A stretch of 64,000 nt of DNA, taken from Bdellovibrionota bacterium. GTDB taxonomy: Bacteria > Bdellovibrionota > Bdellovibrionia > Bdellovibrionales > Bdellovibrionaceae. Position 1 is the first letter of the stretch; each line of letters begins with the position of its first letter. A program made the position numbers and the translations under genes. The notes beneath the pieces were generated by a model. That model was not told the DNA's origin. It did no database searches and was given only the letters and a program-made list of their open reading frames with translations. Shown here in pieces: positions 62,490-64,000 of this stretch. Where the stretch lies: contig CAUJGP010000024.1 of NCBI GenBank assembly GCA_963170155.1, positions 1 through 64,000 of the forward strand, written 5' to 3'.

Positions 62490-64000
62490 ATGTTTGCTCG
62501 ACAAGATAAAATCATTCATGATCTAACAAAGTGGCTAACTGGAATTATTAGTGAAACCAATGGGATATCTCTCATGGATACCCTCGATCTTTTACTCCAA
62601 AGCGACCTTAAGGAACAAAATGAAAGCGCTTACAATTACGTAAAAGAATTTCGGGAACTTCTCGCTGATTTTCAGCAGGATCGAGTGACAATTAACACTC
62701 TCCTTGAACATCCTGTCTCCAAATCCTTGTTTGAATTTTTCAAACACTTTCCTATTAAATACAACGAAGAGCACATTCACCTTACAGGCTCCCTCAATGC
62801 GGATTTTATTTTTCCACGCATTCAAAAACTTCTTGATGGGCCCAATCGAACTCTTTATGAAAGAAAAATAAAAGACGTTTATGGAAACGATTCTCTCCCC
62901 ATCGAAAAACCTTTCGATGTTGATAACTTGATTCGACTGAGAGAAAATGAAGGATTTAACTCTTATCTCAAGATCCTTTACTTAGCAAAATTGATTCTCG
63001 TCAATCAAGAAGCCCATAAAGAATCGGCTTATCACATGGCTAATGATCTTTACCATCGCTATAATGTTGGTAAAATTCGGCTTAAATTCACCTTAGCAAG
63101 AACCAGCTCAGCTTCAGGAGAGAATATTCCTGGATCTGATGATGTTTCTTCAGAGCAAGTAATCATGGGTCTTTACGAAGGCTTCATGGCTTTTAAAAAG
63201 GAACGACCTGACTTTGATTTTGTATTGTCGCCCTCCTTCAGAAAAGAACGGGATTTCTTCGATTCAAATAAATTCTCAAATCGAACAGACCAATTTATGG
63301 AGCAAGTGAACACGCTCATTTACATGCTGGAAAAACATCCTGAACTCGAATCACACATGACTGATGTCGATACGGTCGGAAGTGAATTGGATCTTTACCG
63401 AAAAGAACATTTCAATGAGATGTTCTCTGGATTTCGTAAACTGCAATACCGTGGCTTCAAAATCAGATCCCATCATGGAGAGGTTTGGCATACTTTAAAA
63501 AAGGGAATTCAAGCCGTTGATAATGCCATGAATATTTGGCATATCGACACTCTAGAACATGGAGTCAGTTTGGGAATTAACCCCAATTTTTATTTTCATC
63601 GCATTTTTCAAAGTATTATTAATATGAATAAATCACGTCAACATGTACCGATTGGTTCTGAATTTTACAAAGAGCTCATCGATATGGACTGGGGTCAACA
63701 CCAAGGTGTTTGTGATAAATTACTTCGGGGCCAACCTCTCAATGAATCCGAAACCACTCTTTTTTTAAAAGCCAAGTTTCATACGGCCAGAGAAGTCGAG
63801 CACTATCAGCACGACGTTCTTAATCGCCTGATCGACAAAGGTGTTTCTTTAGTGGCCCTGCCCTCATCGAACAACAAACTCACCGGAAAATTTCAAGATT
63901 ACAAAGACCATCCTTTTTCATGGTGGGAAAAAAAGAGTGTCCAACTCGGCGTCGGAACCGATAATTACATCACTCTCAACACTAATTTCATCAGGGAAAT
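62490..64000 (+). CDS. adenosine/AMP deaminase-like protein (3' end outside)
   Basis: The frame is open from ATG 62490 to the end, about 503 residues visible. EEHIHLTGSLNADF (HxH metal motif, about residue 91), RSHHGEVWHTL (HAGE-like, about 328), IDTLEHGVSLGI (about 349), LPSSNNKLTGKF and GVGTDNY (about 487) order as in adenosine deaminase. The common TDD is TDN here. Compared with a 330-aa ADA it has a large N-terminal and middle insertion. It likely deaminates a purine compound; the substrate is uncertain. Confidence 0.75.
   Translation, partial: MFARQDKIIHDLTKWLTGIISETNGISLMDTLDLLLQSDLKEQNESAYNYVKEFRELLADFQQDRVTINTLLEHPVSKSLFEFFKHFPIKYNEEHIHLTGSLNADFIFPRIQKLLDGPNRTLYERKIKDVYGNDSLPIEKPFDVDNLIRLRENEGFNSYLKILYLAKLILVNQEAHKESAYHMANDLYHRYNVGKIRLKFTLARTSSASGENIPGSDDVSSEQVIMGLYEGFMAFKKERPDFDFVLSPSFRKERDFFDSNKFSNRTDQFMEQVNTLIYMLEKHPELESHMTDVDTVGSELDLYRKEHFNEMFSGFRKLQYRGFKIRSHHGEVWHTLKKGIQAVDNAMNIWHIDTLEHGVSLGINPNFYFHRIFQSIINMNKSRQHVPIGSEFYKELIDMDWGQHQGVCDKLLRGQPLNESETTLFLKAKFHTAREVEHYQHDVLNRLIDKGVSLVALPSSNNKLTGKFQDYKDHPFSWWEKKSVQLGVGTDNYITLNTNFIRE

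Noticed and set aside
62592-62825. Leftward ORF of 77 codons near the right edge
   Set aside because: Completely inside the adenosine-deaminase-like gene on the opposite strand; no independent support.
1-64000. CRISPR arrays, rRNA genes, phage structural genes, conjugation genes
   Set aside because: No spaced direct repeats of CRISPR type, no rRNA sequence and no recognisable relaxase, T4SS, capsid or terminase protein was found in the window.

Overview
The window looks like a Gram-negative predatory-type deltaproteobacterial relative, most likely Bdellovibrionota (Bdellovibrio/Pseudobdellovibrio-like). The basis is an AT-rich chromosome with many lipoproteins and signal-peptide proteins, an SmpA/BamE-like lipoprotein, a Mla-type ABC transporter, a short (about 380 aa) citrate synthase, an LDH-like malate dehydrogenase and a tandem pair of outer-membrane barrels. 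The taxonomic call is inference from gene content, not from a marker-gene comparison.

Layout. (1) Positions 1 to about 11,845 are the right-hand part of an integrative element of visibly higher GC than the rest. It begins inside the 3' end of an ISL3-like insertion sequence. It carries mostly unknown envelope proteins and lipoproteins, an XRE-controlled leftward operon, a RepA-like AAA ATPase, a small resolvase, ribbon-helix-helix and winged-helix proteins, and a large serine recombinase whose 3' end runs antisense through a tRNA-Asn gene (11843-11918). No relaxase, conjugation or phage structural gene is visible. (2) 11.9-25.4 kb is chromosomal: dusC, a cardiolipin-synthase-like phospholipase D, an M3 peptidase lipoprotein, an exported hydrolase, a HIT protein with citrate synthase, a degenerate SpoIIE-type phosphatase and a SirB1/TPR protein. 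(3) 25.4-36.6 kb holds paralogous outer-membrane barrels, RNase R overlapping a UbiB-type kinase, a RhlE-type DEAD helicase, an alpha/beta hydrolase and a PcnB-type nucleotidyltransferase. (4) 36.6-49.8 kb is mostly on the minus strand: tatA, a caspase-fold-like exported protein, a BamE-like lipoprotein, secA, trmL, a degenerate PHP-like membrane protein with a PMT-family glycosyltransferase, rodZ, a TPR lipoprotein and an RlmD-family methyltransferase. (5) 50.0-53.7 kb: ndk, sucD, sucC, mdh. (6) 53.8-57.0 kb: an operon of two different MlaF-type ATPases, one MlaE permease and a PlsC acyltransferase. (7) 57-64 kb: a Sua5 protein, a glycerophosphodiesterase, a receiver-like protein, an RRM protein, YajQ, an HNH protein and a truncated adenosine-deaminase-like gene running off the end.

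How they fit together. Central carbon metabolism (gltA, sucCD, mdh, ndk) and envelope biogenesis (Mla-like transporter, PlsC, cardiolipin synthase, glycerophosphodiesterase, SecA, TatA, RodZ, BamE-like) dominate the chromosomal part. Translation and RNA maintenance (dusC, trmL, RlmD-like, Sua5, rnr, RhlE, PcnB, RRM) is interleaved.

The most unusual observation is the Mla-type operon. The two tandem ATPases carry complementary defects: the first has a D for the Walker B glutamate and an N for the H-loop histidine, and the second has SYGM for the ABC signature. An obligate heterodimer would therefore have one canonical and one degenerate ATP site. Two candidate non-coding RNAs (about 49930-50018 on plus and about 21339-21500 on minus) and an integrase C-terminus templated by a tRNA gene are also worth checking.
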